Shown piece after piece: positions 16,309 through 18,002 of a DNA stretch of 18,002 nt; within the stretch, counting starts at the first letter, position 1; each line of letters starts with the position of its first letter. Location: positions 1 to 18,002 of the forward strand of contig JAMDDL010000199.1 of assembly GCA_023488645.1 (NCBI GenBank). The letters are read 5' to 3'. The DNA comes from Actinomycetota bacterium (GTDB lineage Bacteria; Actinomycetota; Humimicrobiia; Humimicrobiales; Humimicrobiaceae). The notes beneath the pieces were generated by a model, which made no database searches, had not been told where the DNA came from, and saw only the letters and a list, made by a program, of their open reading frames with translations. Made by a program: the position numbers and the translations under genes.

Positions 16309-17106
16309 TTAATTATCCAGATAAGAATGAGCATATAAAATTCTGTTTGACAGAATATCGAATGTTTTAATTGAATGCATAAGTTCCCTGTCAAGAGGGT
16401 CAAGAATTGCGCTGTCAAGGCCATGGCTTAAAAGTATGGTAACATAAGTCCTGTTAATCAAGCTTTTCAGCTCAGGAGGCGATGACTGGGAAACATTGCT
16501 CAGTCCCACAATAGTTCTTGGCTCTTCGGGAAGTTCCATCAAATCTTTTAGCTGCTTAAATGCCTTAAGCCCCTCAATGCAATTAAAAACCTGTTCCTGA
16601 AGTACGGCAACAGGCAGAACAATAGGGTCAAGATACAAATCCTTAAGCGGAACCCCATGTTCCAATGCAGAGTTAACTATATTCATTATAATTTCAATTC
16701 TGCTGTCCACGTCAGGAGGAACTCCTTTTTCATTTAATGCTATGCCCACAATTTTGGCATTATATTTTTTTGCAAGCGGCATTAAGGCGTCAAGTTTGTC
16801 CTGGTCTCCTGTTACGGAATTTATCATGGCAGTGCCCTTATGAACCTGCAGGCCGGCTTCTATGGCGCTTATGTTTTTAGTATCCAGCGCCAGAGGAATA
16901 TCTACCGCATTCTGAATAGTTGTAACTACCCACTGCATCAGTTCCTCGCCGCTTTTTGTAGCAGGCCCTATGTTAACATCAACGTAATGAGCTCCCGCTT
17001 CCTTTTGAGCTTTAGCCATATTTATAACAGGTTCAGGATCCTTATTTCTTAGTGAATCCCCAACCACCTTAGAAGTTACACTGATATTTTCTCCTACAAT
17101 CAGCAT
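16309..17106 (-). CDS. acsE: Methyltetrahydrofolate:corrinoid Fe-S protein methyltransferase (AcsE)
   Basis: The 265-aa protein is a pterin-binding TIM barrel that moves the methyl group from methyl-tetrahydrofolate to the cobalt of the corrinoid Fe-S protein, linking the methyl branch of the Wood-Ljungdahl pathway to acetyl-CoA synthesis. Seen are the N-terminal MLIVGENI, the pterin-site motifs YVDVNIGP (41-48) and LALDTKN (72-78), AMINSVTG (93-100) and GLSNVSQ (201-207), whose Asn204 matches the conserved catalytic Asn of the family. Length agrees with known AcsE (about 262 residues). An in-frame ATG further upstream (17172) would add 22 residues, but AAGGAGG eight bases before ATG 17106 and family N-termini decide for the shorter form. 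It follows acsC by 131 bases, with no acsD in between. The enzyme is cytoplasmic and appears intact. Confidence 0.95.
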   Translation of the reverse strand: MLIVGENISVTSKVVGDSLRNKDPEPVINMAKAQKEAGAHYVDVNIGPATKSGEELMQWVVTTIQNAVDIPLALDTKNISAIEAGLQVHKGTAMINSVTGDQDKLDALMPLAKKYNAKIVGIALNEKGVPPDVDSRIEIIMNIVNSALEHGVPLKDLYLDPIVLPVAVLQEQVFNCIEGLKAFKQLKDLMELPEEPRTIVGLSNVSQSSPPELKSLINRTYVTILLSHGLDSAILDPLDRELMHSIKTFDILSNRILYAHSYLDN

Positions 17107-17114
17107 TAAAATAA

Positions 17115-17121
17115 CCTCCTT
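17115..17121 (-). promoter_or_regulatory. Strong ribosome binding site that decides the acsE start
   Basis: On the minus strand AAGGAGG, nearly the full anti-16S complement, lies eight bases before the ATG at 17106. It lies inside the longer possible reading frame and argues that the first 22 codons of that frame are not translated. Confidence 0.85.
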
Positions 17122-17237
17122 TCTCCTTAAAAAATTTAAACCATTTTTTAAAATATTTGAAATTGACAGCATAAAATATTTAATACCTTAGTTTAATTCT
17201 TTCTTCTTAATTTAATATAATTTCCCTTCTGTCTGTT

Positions 17238-18002
17238 TTATGCTGACACGTAATTTTTTAAAAATTTGGGAACATCTCCTGCTTCTCTTGGTCCTACTAC
17301 TACCTTCCAGCCGTTTCCAAGTTCATCTTCAAGTTCACCCTGAATCTGAGATACATATCCCGGTATTATGATTTCCTTTTTATCAACCTTGTCTGCTATT
17401 CCGCTCTTTTTGATATAGTTTGCAATAAGTTCAGGAACAAATTTTCCTGCAGCCCAGGCGGTTAAAACTGACTGCCCTTCAACATTCATGACCAGAAGCC
17501 ATGAGGGAACCTTGCTGCTTTCAACCTCGCTTGAAATTATAAAATAGGTAAGCGAGAAGTTTGTAGTAATGAGTACCGGAGAGCTGCTGCCTGGACTTCC
17601 GATTTCATATATCTTTTCATCAACAGCCATGGGCTTTCTCGGGTCAGTATATATATTTTGCCTGTAAACCAGAAGAGGAAAAATATTTTGCGGTTTTGCA
17701 TTTGAAAGTACTATGATTGAAGCATACTTGGGAACAAAAACTGAAGCGATAAGAGTTTCTTTCAAAGGATCATCGGTTATTTCATCTGCAAAAACTATGG
17801 TTGGATAGCCAAACAGCCTGTCTTTTTTCTTAATGGCTGCTCTTCTTAAAATGATCTGATTGAAAAAATCATCCTTAAATTTTCTTTCTCCGATATCTAT
17901 GATTAAATTTTTTATGGCTGCATTTCTCATTTTTTCAGTAACTGCAGAAACATCATCAAAAGTCCTGCCTCTGACTGCTATGGGGCAGCCTGTTTCTTTT
18001 GC
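17238..18002 (-). CDS. acsC: Corrinoid Fe-S protein large subunit, C-terminal part (AcsC), cut by window edge
   Basis: The reading frame is open to the right window edge, so only the last 254 residues are present; the ATG at 17930 is internal, because the 24 codons before it (AKETGCPIAVRGRTFDD and on) continue the family sequence. AcsC is the gamma subunit of the corrinoid Fe-S protein, about 445 residues in all, and carries the methyl group to acetyl-CoA synthase. The missing N-terminus would hold the 4Fe-4S domain and part of the TIM barrel. The visible part holds the end of the barrel and the C-terminal corrinoid-contacting domain: NVEGQSVLTAWAAGKF (about 172-187 of this fragment), IIPGYVSQIQGELEDEL and VVVGPREAGDVPKFLK at the end. 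These segments match AcsC/CdhE closely. The partner acsD is not between acsC and acsE and may lie upstream. Confidence 0.92.
   Translation of the reverse strand, partial: AKETGCPIAVRGRTFDDVSAVTEKMRNAAIKNLIIDIGERKFKDDFFNQIILRRAAIKKKDRLFGYPTIVFADEITDDPLKETLIASVFVPKYASIIVLSNAKPQNIFPLLVYRQNIYTDPRKPMAVDEKIYEIGSPGSSSPVLITTNFSLTYFIISSEVESSKVPSWLLVMNVEGQSVLTAWAAGKFVPELIANYIKKSGIADKVDKKEIIIPGYVSQIQGELEDELGNGWKVVVGPREAGDVPKFLKNYVSA

Noticed and set aside
17107..17172. Longer N-terminus for AcsE from the upstream ATG
   Set aside because: A near-perfect AAGGAGG sits inside this stretch at the right distance from ATG 17106, and known AcsE proteins start at the equivalent of MLIVGENI.

Overview
The window looks like a piece of chromosome from a strictly anaerobic, AT-rich bacterium that carries the Wood-Ljungdahl (reductive acetyl-CoA) pathway. 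The bacterial-type acs genes (acsE, acsC, acsF/cooC, acsV) point to an acetogen or a related anaerobe. Low-GC Firmicutes or uncultured lineages such as Atribacterota, Aerophobota or Humimicrobiia-like actinobacteria would fit, but nothing here fixes the taxon.

The window has two halves. The left half (about 1-9,230) is very AT-rich and is accessory, defence-type DNA. On the minus strand an HNH-nuclease-like gene, a SIR2-like (putative NADase) gene and a small lipoprotein gene follow each other. A 350-base AT-rich divergent spacer separates them from a plus-strand Type I restriction-modification operon: hsdR, an hsdM-hsdS fusion with two recognition domains, and an unrecognised 348-aa protein gene. 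The fused gene starts at TTG.

The right half (about 9,437-18,002) is less AT-rich and entirely on the minus strand. In transcription order it holds acsC (cut off by the window edge), acsE, a CooC/AcsF-type nickel-insertion ATPase, a NuoE-like 2Fe-2S subunit, a NuoF-like flavin/Fe-S subunit with ferredoxin tail, a short 2Fe-2S + 2x4Fe-4S protein, acsV (reductive activator of the corrinoid protein) and a second CooC-type ATPase. The two halves converge at a spacer of about 200 bases.

Working model: AcsE moves the methyl group from methyl-tetrahydrofolate to the corrinoid Fe-S protein (AcsCD). AcsV rescues inactive Co(II) corrinoid. The CooC-type ATPases help mature Ni enzymes (CODH/ACS), whose own genes are not visible. 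The NuoE/NuoF/Fe-S trio resembles the NAD(P)H-ferredoxin electron module of bifurcating hydrogenases and formate dehydrogenases, but has no catalytic partner in the window. Its position between acsF and acsV is the most interesting metabolic feature. The HNH + SIR2 pair next to a Type I system is the most interesting defence candidate.
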